From UBA1413 sp037447215 (GTDB taxonomy: Bacteria > Bacteroidota > Bacteroidia > Bacteroidales > Prolixibacteraceae), in contig JBBIHB010000049.1 in the NCBI GenBank assembly GCA_037447215.1, positions 1-21,917 on the forward strand: 21,917 nt of DNA, written 5' to 3'. The translations under genes and the position numbers were made by a program. Below are positions 14,823 through 21,917 of the stretch, in pieces (position 1 is the stretch's first letter; each line of letters opens with the position of its first letter). The notes below the pieces were generated by a model, which was not told where the DNA came from, did not search any database, and saw only the letters and a program-made list of their open reading frames with translations.

Positions 14823-14979
14823 TTTTGGTAAAAAGGCCTATAAAGCCGACATTATGGTAGAAGAAAAACGCCGTCTCCTTCCCGCGCCGCTGATTGAAAA
14901 TATAAGATATCAGGTCACGAGAATAATATATAATAACAATTTAAATTTCAATACATTATAAAATTGTACAACAACATTC

Positions 14980-17031
14980 ATGAACCGATTGAAAAAAATA
15001 TTGATTGCAAACCGGGGAGAAATTGCCCTGCGGATTATCAGGGCTTCCCATGAAATGAATATTCAAACGGTGGCGCTCTACACCAAAGGTGAGGAGGATG
15101 CACTTCATGTGTTAAAGGCCGATGAAGCTGTTTCATTGGGTGAAGGTTCACTTAATGAAACCTACCTTAATATTGAAAAAATTATTGCAGCAGCCAGACA
15201 ATCCGCAGCAGAAGCTATACATCCCGGCTATGGATTTCTTTCGGAAAGCCATTTGCTTGCCGAAGCTTGTTTAAACAATGGTATCAGTTTTATCGGGCCA
15301 TCCCCAGAAGTGTTGAAGCTTATGGGTAACAAAATCGAAGCAAAAGCACTTGCCGAAAGCCTTGAAATACCGATTCTCAAAAACTATAGAGTTAATTTCA
15401 ACAACCTTAAAAAAACAGTTTCGGATCTGCCTTTTCCCTTGCTGATCAAATCGGCTCATGGCGGAGGAGGAAAAGGGATGCAGGTAGTTTATAATGCTGC
15501 CGAACTGGAAGAAAAAGTAACAAAGGCTTCACGTATGGCGCACAATTATTTCGGCAACGGTGAGGTTTATCTTGAACCCTATATCGAACAGGCACGCCAT
15601 ATTGAAGTACAGATACTGGGCGACGTTTTCGGAAACCTGATACATTTGTACGAGCGCGATTGCACCCTTCAGCGCAACCACCAGAAAATTATTGAGGAAG
15701 CGCCAGCCCCTACCCTATCAGAAGAAACAAGAAATGCCATTCTGAATGCAGCCCTTACACTCTGCAAATCGGTGAATTATTCGGGGGCAGGAACGGTGGA
15801 ATTTCTTCTTGACCGTACCGGCAAATTTTACTTTATGGAAATGAACCCGCGTATTCAGGTAGAACATCCGGTTACCGAAGATGTTACAGGTATCGACATC
15901 GTTAAGGAACAATTGAGTATCGCAGCCGGTAATCCATTGTCGTTCAGACAAACCGATGTAACAGTTAGCGGACATGCTATACAGGTGCGCATTTACAGCG
16001 AAGACCCTTCGAAAGGATTCGCCCCTTCGACCGCTCCTGTTACATTCTTCAGGCTTCCCCATATCCCTGGTATCCGTATTGAAACCGATTTATCAGAAGG
16101 TTCATTGCCAGGGTCAAGCCAGTTCGACCCGTTGCTTTGCAAAATCATCTCAAAGGGGGGAAACAGGGAACAAGCGCTTGAATTATTAAATGAGGCCCTT
16201 CGACAGACAGTCATATCAGGGCCTGCCAGCAATCAGCAATATCTTCGGGCATTACTGCGCCATAATTCGGTAATTCGATCGACAACCGACACACGTTTCT
16301 TTGAAAACAGGCTGGAGGAGCTATTGGAAACCATCAAAACCGAAAAGGAATCTATCCCAATGGAATTGATAGCCGCTGCTTTTTTGTTCCTGAAGTTTCT
16401 TCCGGGAGATCCCCATTCCTCAAATCCATGGATCAGTCAAGGGTTTCGCAATATACTCAACACCATTGATGTCCATATTGGTAACTTGCGTTTCAATATC
16501 CCATTTTCGGTTCCGGGTCACTCACACTATTTGCATCCCGGAAATCATATTAAAGAGGAACTCCGACAAGGTGCAATGTGTTTTAGTTTTAATTGGCAAA
16601 ATACTGAGAATGAATTCTGTGCCAGAGTTGTATCCGATCAGAAAATTAAGGTGACCGATAAAAATAAATCCATAGAAATAAACTATTGCGAAAACAATAC
16701 AGGAGAAATAACGTTTTTCTGGCGAGGTTTTGAATTCCTTGCCGGCAGTCACGATTTGCTTGATTACTATCCGAAAGCAGGAATATTTACAGGATCGGAA
16801 CAAAATAGCGGTGATAACAGAATATTATCTCATCTGCACGGGAAAGTGATTGATATACAGGTCGCTCCCGAACAGATCATCAGGAAAGGAGACCTGTTGA
16901 TGATTATTGAAGCAATGAAATCTGAAAATCACATTATTGCCCACAAATCGGCCAAAGTAAAAAACATTGAAGTTGCAGTGGGAACGCAGGTTACCGACCA
17001 GATGCCCCTTATCATGCTTGAAGAAATTTAA
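14980..17031 (+). CDS. liuD: Acyl-CoA carboxylase alpha subunit (biotin carboxylase plus biotin carrier), methylcrotonyl-CoA type
   Basis: The subunit carboxylates its own biotin with ATP and bicarbonate and hands CO2 to the beta subunit. In 683 residues it shows the biotin carboxylase N-terminal domain (ILIANRGEIALRIIRA, 7-22; HPGYGFLSE, 81-89), an ATP-grasp domain with glycine loop AHGGGGKGM (159-167), and the catalytic EMNPRIQVEHPVTE (287-300). A less conserved BT-like middle follows (about 450-610). The C-terminal biotinyl domain has the biotin-accepting Lys647 in EAMKSENH, where the usual Met after Lys is Ser. The length matches two-subunit methylcrotonyl-CoA carboxylases, and the beta subunit is encoded two genes upstream. 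A 60-bp spacer separates it from the acyl-CoA dehydrogenase. A propionyl-CoA or geranyl-CoA substrate is less likely given the neighbours. Confidence 0.93.
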   Translation: MNRLKKILIANRGEIALRIIRASHEMNIQTVALYTKGEEDALHVLKADEAVSLGEGSLNETYLNIEKIIAAARQSAAEAIHPGYGFLSESHLLAEACLNNGISFIGPSPEVLKLMGNKIEAKALAESLEIPILKNYRVNFNNLKKTVSDLPFPLLIKSAHGGGGKGMQVVYNAAELEEKVTKASRMAHNYFGNGEVYLEPYIEQARHIEVQILGDVFGNLIHLYERDCTLQRNHQKIIEEAPAPTLSEETRNAILNAALTLCKSVNYSGAGTVEFLLDRTGKFYFMEMNPRIQVEHPVTEDVTGIDIVKEQLSIAAGNPLSFRQTDVTVSGHAIQVRIYSEDPSKGFAPSTAPVTFFRLPHIPGIRIETDLSEGSLPGSSQFDPLLCKIISKGGNREQALELLNEALRQTVISGPASNQQYLRALLRHNSVIRSTTDTRFFENRLEELLETIKTEKESIPMELIAAAFLFLKFLPGDPHSSNPWISQGFRNILNTIDVHIGNLRFNIPFSVPGHSHYLHPGNHIKEELRQGAMCFSFNWQNTENEFCARVVSDQKIKVTDKNKSIEINYCENNTGEITFFWRGFEFLAGSHDLLDYYPKAGIFTGSEQNSGDNRILSHLHGKVIDIQVAPEQIIRKGDLLMIIEAMKSENHIIAHKSAKVKNIEVAVGTQVTDQMPLIMLEEI

Positions 17032-17091
17032 AAAGTTCATTATAAAATACTTGTATCTTTACACTTTAACCTTTTTTCTTTTATTGATTTT

Positions 17092-18237
17092 ATGGAAGAA
17101 TTGTTGCCAAAAAAGTATGTCGAATACCGCCACAAAGTAAGGGAATTTGCTTTGGCTGAAGTTTTGCCGGTTGCTCTTGAACAGGATGCTAAAGAAGAGT
17201 TTCCGGTTGAATTGGCCCGGAAAATGGGACAGGCCGGTCTTTTCGGCATTACCATTCCACAGGAATATGGCGGACATGGGCTCGATTACCTGTCGTATAT
17301 TATTGCTGTTGAAGAACTTGCCCGTGTAGATAGTTCTCCGGCTGCCACGGTGGCCGCTCATAATTCGCTGGGCATGACTCCCATTTACACTTTCGGGACT
17401 GAAGCACAAAAACAGCGTTACCTGCCTGGTTTATGTACCGGGGAAAAAGTCTGGGCGTTTGGGCTTACGGAAGAGAATACCGGTTCGGATCCCAAAGGGG
17501 TTGAAACCCGTGCCGATCTCGTAAATGGTGAATGGGTCATAAATGGCTCTAAAAATTTTATTACAAACAGCGCTTCCGAAATAGCCGCGGGCATTACCCT
17601 TCAGGCAATCACCGGTTACAATGGCGATAAAAAAGAGATTTCGGCCATTCTGGTTGACCGTGAAACACCCGGATATTATGTTACACCCATTAAAGGGAAA
17701 CTGGTCTGGAGAGCCATTGATAATGGAAAACTCAAATTTGAGAATTGCCGCGTCCCCGAAACAAATATTCTTGGTAACCGGGGTGATGGAATGAAAATTA
17801 TGCTTTCGACCCTCGACGGCGGAAGGCTTTCCATTGCTGCCATCGGGTTGGGCCTTGCACAGGGTGCGTATGAAATGGCCATAGATTATTCGAAAAAACG
17901 TAAACAATTTGGGAAACCCATAGTCGAGAATCAGGCCATCAGTTTCAAACTGGCCGAAATGGCAGTAAAGATCGAAGCTGCCCGCTCACTGCTCTACAAT
18001 GCCTGCCACCTGAAGGATGCAGGAAAATCTTTCGGCAAAGAAGCAGCAATGGCCAAACTGTATTGCTCCGAAATTGCGCGCGAAGCTGCCGATGAATCGC
18101 TCCAGATACATGGTGGCTACGGGCTCCTTCACGAAAACCATATCGAACGTTTCTACCGCGACCAGCGCTTGCTTCAGATTGGCGAGGGTACATCAGAGAT
18201 ACTTAAGCTGGTTATTTCGCGCCATATTCTGAAATGA
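17092..18237 (+). CDS. Acyl-CoA dehydrogenase (FAD), candidate for isovaleryl-CoA
   Basis: A 381-residue acyl-CoA dehydrogenase, which makes a trans-2-enoyl-CoA and passes electrons to ETF. Motifs: WAFGLTEENTGSDP (120-133), ITNSASE (156-162), DGGRLSIAAIGLGLAQGAYE (244-263), RKQFGKPI (274-281), QIHGGYG (338-344) and the C-terminal IGEGTSEILKLVI. The catalytic base is Glu365 in the EGTSEI motif, the position used by short- and medium-chain enzymes. In known isovaleryl-CoA dehydrogenases this place is Ala or Gly and the base sits elsewhere. The context (carboxylase and hydratase of leucine breakdown upstream) suggests isovaleryl-CoA, but the active site argues for a butyryl/branched-short-chain type, so the substrate is open. 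It ends 4 bp before the IPP isomerase gene. Confidence 0.92.
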   Translation: MEELLPKKYVEYRHKVREFALAEVLPVALEQDAKEEFPVELARKMGQAGLFGITIPQEYGGHGLDYLSYIIAVEELARVDSSPAATVAAHNSLGMTPIYTFGTEAQKQRYLPGLCTGEKVWAFGLTEENTGSDPKGVETRADLVNGEWVINGSKNFITNSASEIAAGITLQAITGYNGDKKEISAILVDRETPGYYVTPIKGKLVWRAIDNGKLKFENCRVPETNILGNRGDGMKIMLSTLDGGRLSIAAIGLGLAQGAYEMAIDYSKKRKQFGKPIVENQAISFKLAEMAVKIEAARSLLYNACHLKDAGKSFGKEAAMAKLYCSEIAREAADESLQIHGGYGLLHENHIERFYRDQRLLQIGEGTSEILKLVISRHILK

Positions 18238-18241
18238 CTCA

Positions 18242-19255
18242 ATGAATCAACTAAACATGGATAAAGACCGGAAACTCGACCATATCAAGCTGGCATTTAA
18301 GTCTCAGACTTTACAAAATGAAGCCGACCAGCGGTTTAACTACGAGCCGGTGATTTCGGGACACCCTGATGGTAAGCCTATGGAATATCCTTTTTGCGGA
18401 AAAACCCTGGGGGCGCCCATGTGGGTATCGAGCATGACCGGAGGAACCAAAATGGCTCGCACCATCAATCATAACCTTGCCCGTGCCTGCAATGAGTTCC
18501 GTATAGGTATGGGTTTGGGTTCATGCCGCAAACTGCTCGACGATGACACCTATTTCGAAGATTTTAACCTACGTCCCATAATGGGCAATGATCTTCCATT
18601 GTTTGCAAATCTGGGTATTGCACAAGTAGAGATATTATTGGCAGAAAATAAAATTGATAAGATCAAGAAGCTGGCTGAAAAACTTCATGCCGATGGACTT
18701 ATTATCCATATAAACCCGCTTCAGGAATGGATGCAGCCCGAAGGGAACCGAATTAAAAAACCTCCCATTGAAACCATCGAGCGTTTACTGGATAGTTTTC
18801 CTTATCCGGTCATTGTGAAAGAGGTAGGACAGGGAATGGGCCCCGAAAGCTTGTTGAGGTTGCTGCAACTTCCTTTGGCAGCTGTTGACTTTGGCGCGTT
18901 TGGTGGCACCAACTTTTCACTGGTTGAGTTATTCCGTCAGGACGAAGGCAACCGCGAAAAATATGAACCTTTTATCCGGGCCGGGCATACTGCCGGTCAG
19001 ATGCTCGACATAGTAAACCACCTGGTTGATACGCGAAACGACCTGAAATGCAACCAGTTGATCATGTCAGGCGGTATTCGCAGTTACCTCGACGGGTACT
19101 ACCATGTTTCCCGGTCGAAACTCCCTGCCATTTATGCACAGGCATCGGCATTCCTGAAACACAGTCAGGGAGAGTACGAACCACTACGCAAGTTTGTTGC
19201 CGGACAAATTGAAGGCTACCGTATGGCACAGGCATTGTTAAAAATCAGGGAATGA
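18242..19255 (+). CDS. fni: Type 2 isopentenyl-diphosphate delta-isomerase (FMN)
   Basis: The enzyme interconverts IPP and DMAPP with reduced FMN and Mg2+. The 337-residue TIM barrel shows the N-terminal RKLDHI (10-15), SSMTGGT (63-69), the Mg/substrate segment INPLQE (157-162), KEVGQGMG (193-200), VDFGAFGGTNFS (215-226; usual form DVSGxGGTS) and the phosphate-binding SGGIRSYLDG. The RKxDHI opening is typical of Bacteroidota members. Two start codons are possible: 18242, 4 bp after the preceding stop, or an internal Met (residue 6). I keep the first because of the spacing. The stop overlaps the HMG-CoA reductase ATG (ATGA). The enzyme acts at the far end of the mevalonate pathway from the reductase. 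Confidence 0.92.
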   Translation: MNQLNMDKDRKLDHIKLAFKSQTLQNEADQRFNYEPVISGHPDGKPMEYPFCGKTLGAPMWVSSMTGGTKMARTINHNLARACNEFRIGMGLGSCRKLLDDDTYFEDFNLRPIMGNDLPLFANLGIAQVEILLAENKIDKIKKLAEKLHADGLIIHINPLQEWMQPEGNRIKKPPIETIERLLDSFPYPVIVKEVGQGMGPESLLRLLQLPLAAVDFGAFGGTNFSLVELFRQDEGNREKYEPFIRAGHTAGQMLDIVNHLVDTRNDLKCNQLIMSGGIRSYLDGYYHVSRSKLPAIYAQASAFLKHSQGEYEPLRKFVAGQIEGYRMAQALLKIRE

Positions 19256-20586
19256 ACAGTTTAAAACAAGATATTCCGATCATTAACGGATTTTCGAAGC
19301 TGAATCGGGAAGAACGCATTGAGTTGCTGAAGAAAATTCTGGACAAAGAATACGATATTATGCCATGGCTAAATGCCTGGCAACACCCCGATAGTGAAAT
19401 GCAAGCTGCCTTCGAAGGATTCAGCGAAAATTATATTACTAGCTATCATATTCCATTTGGTGTGATACCCAATATGGTTATCAATGGCCGGAATTACCTT
19501 GTGCCGATGGTCATCGAGGAAAGCTCGGTGATTGCCGCTGCTGCCAAATCGGCCAAATTCTGGTCGCAACATGGGGGATTCAAGGCAGAAATTATGGGCA
19601 CCGAAAAGAAAGGGCAAATCCACTTTACCTGGCAAGGCGATAGTTTGTGGCTTAAAGAGAATTTTGCCATGATCACGCTCCGGATGTTGGAAGCAACCCA
19701 TAATACCACCCGTAAAATGCAGGAACGGGGCGGAGGAATAACAGCTGTGAACCTTGAGGATAAAACATATTCAATACCACATTATTATCAGGTGGACGTA
19801 TCATTTGAAACCGCCGATGCAATGGGAGCCAACTTTATTAATACCTGCCTCGAGGAGATGGCTCAGTCGTTGAAAAGTTACCTTGCCGGCTATCCCGACA
19901 AAGGTTTCGCCGAAATAATTATGTCAATTCTTTCAAACTATACCCCCAACAGTATGGTAAGATGTACAGTTGAATGTGATATCGCCAAACTTGAAAAAGT
20001 AAGCGGAGGAATGACTCCTGAAGCTTTTGCCCGCAAATTTGAACTGGCCAACCGAATAGCGTTAGCTGATGTATCGCGGGCAGTAACCCACAACAAAGGC
20101 ATTTACAATGGAGTTGATGCCGTGGTGCTGGCCACCGGCAACGATTGGCGAGCCGTGGAAGCCTGCGGACATGCTTATGCAGCCTCGGGTGGCAGTTATG
20201 GTGCACTAACTGATGTAAAAATCGGCAAGGACATTTTCCGTTATACCCTCAACCTTCCCATTTCTTTAGGCACAGTTGGCGGACTTACCAAAACCCACCC
20301 CCTGGCAAATCTGGCCCTCGAAATATTGGGAAATCCAGGTGCCAAGGAACTGATGATGATTGCTGCTGCAGCAGGAATGGCCAATAATTTCAGTTCGGTA
20401 ACAGCGCTGATCACCTCGGGCATTCAGCAAGGACATATGAAAATGCACCTGCCCAATATCCTGAAACAACTGAATGCTACTGCAGAGGAAGAACAGGCCG
20501 CCCGCGACTATTTTTCAGGGAAACAGGTTTCGCACGCAGCAGTTGAAGCCTTTATCAACCAGTTGCGAAAAGTTGATGGAAAATAA
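19252..20586 (+). CDS. mvaA: Class II HMG-CoA reductase
   Basis: The enzyme reduces HMG-CoA to mevalonate (or the reverse in mevalonate-degrading bacteria). The 444 residues match the short, soluble class II form with no membrane domain. Catalytic residues of the Pseudomonas mevalonii enzyme are all present: the Glu in PMVIEESSV (85-93), Lys282 in HNKGIYNG, Asp298 in TGNDWRAVEA and His395 in IQQGHMKMH. The DAMGAN motif (189-194) marks the nucleotide-binding site; whether NADH or NADPH is preferred cannot be read safely. It overlaps fni by 4 bp and the GHMP kinase by 11 bp. The company of a kinase and an IPP isomerase favours the synthetic direction. The methylglutaconyl-CoA hydratase in the same unit would make its substrate. 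Confidence 0.95.
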   Translation: MNSLKQDIPIINGFSKLNREERIELLKKILDKEYDIMPWLNAWQHPDSEMQAAFEGFSENYITSYHIPFGVIPNMVINGRNYLVPMVIEESSVIAAAAKSAKFWSQHGGFKAEIMGTEKKGQIHFTWQGDSLWLKENFAMITLRMLEATHNTTRKMQERGGGITAVNLEDKTYSIPHYYQVDVSFETADAMGANFINTCLEEMAQSLKSYLAGYPDKGFAEIIMSILSNYTPNSMVRCTVECDIAKLEKVSGGMTPEAFARKFELANRIALADVSRAVTHNKGIYNGVDAVVLATGNDWRAVEACGHAYAASGGSYGALTDVKIGKDIFRYTLNLPISLGTVGGLTKTHPLANLALEILGNPGAKELMMIAAAAGMANNFSSVTALITSGIQQGHMKMHLPNILKQLNATAEEEQAARDYFSGKQVSHAAVEAFINQLRKVDGK

Positions 20587-21508
20587 ACAAAGTGCCATTG
20601 CCCAATTTTACGCTCATGGTAAATTCCTGATTTCGGGCGAATACATGGTACTGCGGGGTGCCAAGGCACTGGCCGTTCCGGTGAGATTTGGCCAATCGTT
20701 GCAAATTGCCTCAACTGTGGGTGGCCCCCTGCTGACCTGGGAAGCAAATTATCCAGATAAAAAATGGTTTAAGGCAAAATATAACACCGTTCATTTCGAT
20801 ATTCTGGAAACCGATAACCCAGAACTGGCACAACGAATTCAATATATACTTATCGAAGCCCGCAATATGAATCCGGGATTCCTGACCGACTCTTTCACAA
20901 CGATCGCTACCTCCATGCTGAACTTCCAACCTGAATGGGGCATCGGATCGAGCAGTTCATTGTTGGCCAATGTTGGGAACTGGGCAAAAGTTGACCCATT
21001 TGAACTCAACCGGCGTGTTTTTGGTGGTTCAGGGTACGATATTGCTGCAGCACTTTCAGATAAACCGATAATCTATCATCTCGAGAATGGGCTTCCTAAA
21101 ATCGAAAGCATTGATTTTGCCCTGCCATTTTCGGGCAAGCTCTATTTCGTTTATCTAAACCGGAAGCAAAACAGCAAAACAGCGGTTCAGAATTTTGCCA
21201 ATACCCATGTGCCTCGGCAAAGTATTGAAACCATATCGGAAATAACCCTGAAAATGTACACGGCCAATTACTTGAAAGAATTCATGGAACTTATGAAGTG
21301 GCACGAAAATATATTGGCAGAAGTGATTCAACAAACGCCTGTTCAACTGGGACATTTTCCCGATTTCGGGGGGTGTATCAAGTCGATGGGCGCCTGGGGC
21401 GGTGATTTCCTGTTGGTAGCTTCGGAAAAAAGCCGTGAATATGTTATGGAGTATTTCAAAATTAGAGGTTTTGAGACGGTTTTCGGATGGAACGAGATAG
21501 TATTGTAA
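20576..21508 (+). CDS. GYDIA-type GHMP kinase of the mevalonate pathway
   Basis: A 310-residue GHMP-superfamily kinase, probably phosphorylating mevalonate or a phosphomevalonate. Motif 1 is HGKFLISGEYMVL (14-26), motif 2 the phosphate loop PEWGIGSSSS (119-128), and the GGSGYDIAAAL segment (150-160) is the signature of the GYDIA family found in Bacteroidota. The C terminus carries the family's third motif region (DFGGCIKSMGAWGGDFLLVA). I start at ATG 20576-20578, overlapping the reductase stop by 11 bp. The frame is open from 20474, but that 34-codon extension lies within the reductase gene and does not look like a kinase N terminus. Which of the pathway's phosphorylation steps it performs cannot be decided here. 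It is the last gene of the unit. Confidence 0.88.
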   Translation: MENKQSAIAQFYAHGKFLISGEYMVLRGAKALAVPVRFGQSLQIASTVGGPLLTWEANYPDKKWFKAKYNTVHFDILETDNPELAQRIQYILIEARNMNPGFLTDSFTTIATSMLNFQPEWGIGSSSSLLANVGNWAKVDPFELNRRVFGGSGYDIAAALSDKPIIYHLENGLPKIESIDFALPFSGKLYFVYLNRKQNSKTAVQNFANTHVPRQSIETISEITLKMYTANYLKEFMELMKWHENILAEVIQQTPVQLGHFPDFGGCIKSMGAWGGDFLLVASEKSREYVMEYFKIRGFETVFGWNEIVL

Positions 21509-21917
21509 TAAAATGACGGTATAATCAAAGATTTCATCTGTATAAATTGTCTTGTTTTTTAATAGTCACATGTCAGCCCGACTGAATCGTTCTGGCGGTG
21601 AATTTCCGTGAGAAATGTTATCCTGCCCGTTTGTTCAGGCGGGCATAACGGTTTGTGTTTCTGAAATCTTTGAAATTTCATGTATTAGAATGACGGTAAA
21701 TATGAACAGAATTCTGATGAAAAGCATACATTAAAACTTCACAACAACAACATGAACAGAAAGCCTAACCTAAGCCTTCGGCGAAACTCATAAACAATGA
21801 AAATTCCATAATCGTATTGTTCAATTTCGGTAAACCGAAAAAAATTATTCCATACTAATCATTAATTCTACTTTGACAGATTAGAAAAAAGATTTAAAAT
21901 ATTAGGTTAAATATTTG
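21509..21917. other. 409-bp region after the operon, no gene seen
   Basis: Contains a GC-rich stem-loop (21617-21649), a perfect 10-bp palindrome TGAAATTTCA (21671-21680), and the 10-mer AATGACGGTA twice (21512-21521 and 21689-21698). A 13-codon frame at 21752-21793 is too short to support. The final 100 bases are very AT-rich and could be promoter space for a gene beyond the window. Confidence 0.6.
21617..21649 (+). terminator. Imperfect stem-loop downstream of the mevalonate operon, possible terminator
   Basis: TGCCCG (21624-21629) pairs with CGGGCA (21640-21645) around a 10-base loop, and the flanks GTTA (21617-21620) and TAAC (21646-21649) extend the stem past a three-base bulge. It lies 109 bp after the last stop codon. 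The following GGTTTGTGTTT is only moderately T-rich, so termination is possible but not certain; a dispersed hairpin repeat is the alternative. Confidence 0.4.

Noticed and set aside
14758..14961. 67-codon frame between liuC and the alpha subunit
   Set aside because: It is built on the direct repeats and AT-rich spacer, has no recognisable domain and overlaps the liuC end.
20474..20575. 34-codon N-terminal extension of the GHMP kinase
   Set aside because: It lies within the reductase gene in another frame and does not resemble a kinase; ATG 20576 gives a normal overlap.
21752..21793. 13-codon frame as a leader peptide
   Set aside because: Too short and without attenuator structure or a visible downstream gene.

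Overview
The window looks like a chromosomal stretch of a Bacteroidota bacterium. Evidence for this is the AT-rich spacers, the weak or absent Shine-Dalgarno sequences, and promoter-like sites of the Bacteroidota form TAnnTTTG, sometimes with an upstream TTTG. The gene set agrees: a GYDIA-type GHMP kinase, a DUF6671 protein, a Bacteroides-type ECF sigma factor and a Bacteroidota-style type 2 IPP isomerase. The assignment is by gene style only; there is no rRNA or other phylogenetic marker here.

Region A (1-4715, minus strand, with a divergent LysR gene to 5639) is a tight four-gene run: an unknown 150-residue Cys-rich protein, an SbtA-type bicarbonate transporter, dihydroorotase (pyrC) and PEP carboxylase (ppc, running off the left edge). 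Gaps are 10-21 bp. Bicarbonate is the common theme: it is imported by SbtA and fixed by PEP carboxylase to oxaloacetate, which leads to aspartate and pyrimidines. The ppc frame carries a single in-frame TGA directly after HPTEAK, yet stays open for the next ~425 codons to the window edge. It is either a very recent nonsense mutation or a sequence error.

Region B (5640-7885) holds a DUF6671 gene and then a scrapyard: an IS21-type end with two tandem 22-bp repeats, the 3' part of an istB gene joined to the 5' part of a different (IS1634-like) transposase gene, a gene-poor stretch, and an ECF sigma factor that has lost its region 4.

Region C (7886-11865) is a small regulon for corrinoid-dependent methyl transfer: a corrinoid protein (MtaC-like), an MtaB-like methanol:corrinoid methyltransferase with all three zinc ligands, and a COG0523/CobW GTPase, in one operon. 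A divergent AraC-type regulator faces it. The shared promoter region holds a 12-bp palindrome overlapping a TAnnTTTG box and a 17-bp imperfect direct repeat. No MtaA-like acceptor methyltransferase or corrinoid-activating protein is in view.

Region D (12252-21508, plus strand) is a seven-gene unit: methylcrotonyl-CoA-type carboxylase beta subunit, methylglutaconyl-CoA hydratase-like protein, carboxylase alpha subunit with biotin domain, acyl-CoA dehydrogenase, type 2 IPP isomerase, class II HMG-CoA reductase and a GHMP kinase. The last four are nearly contiguous or overlapping. Leucine catabolism converges on HMG-CoA, the substrate of the reductase, and neither HMG-CoA lyase nor HMG-CoA synthase lies in the cluster. 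The layout therefore suggests a route that passes leucine carbon directly into isoprenoid synthesis.

The strongest leads are the MtaCB-CobW unit in a Bacteroidota setting, the leucine-to-mevalonate operon, and the bicarbonate-themed operon with its unknown first gene.
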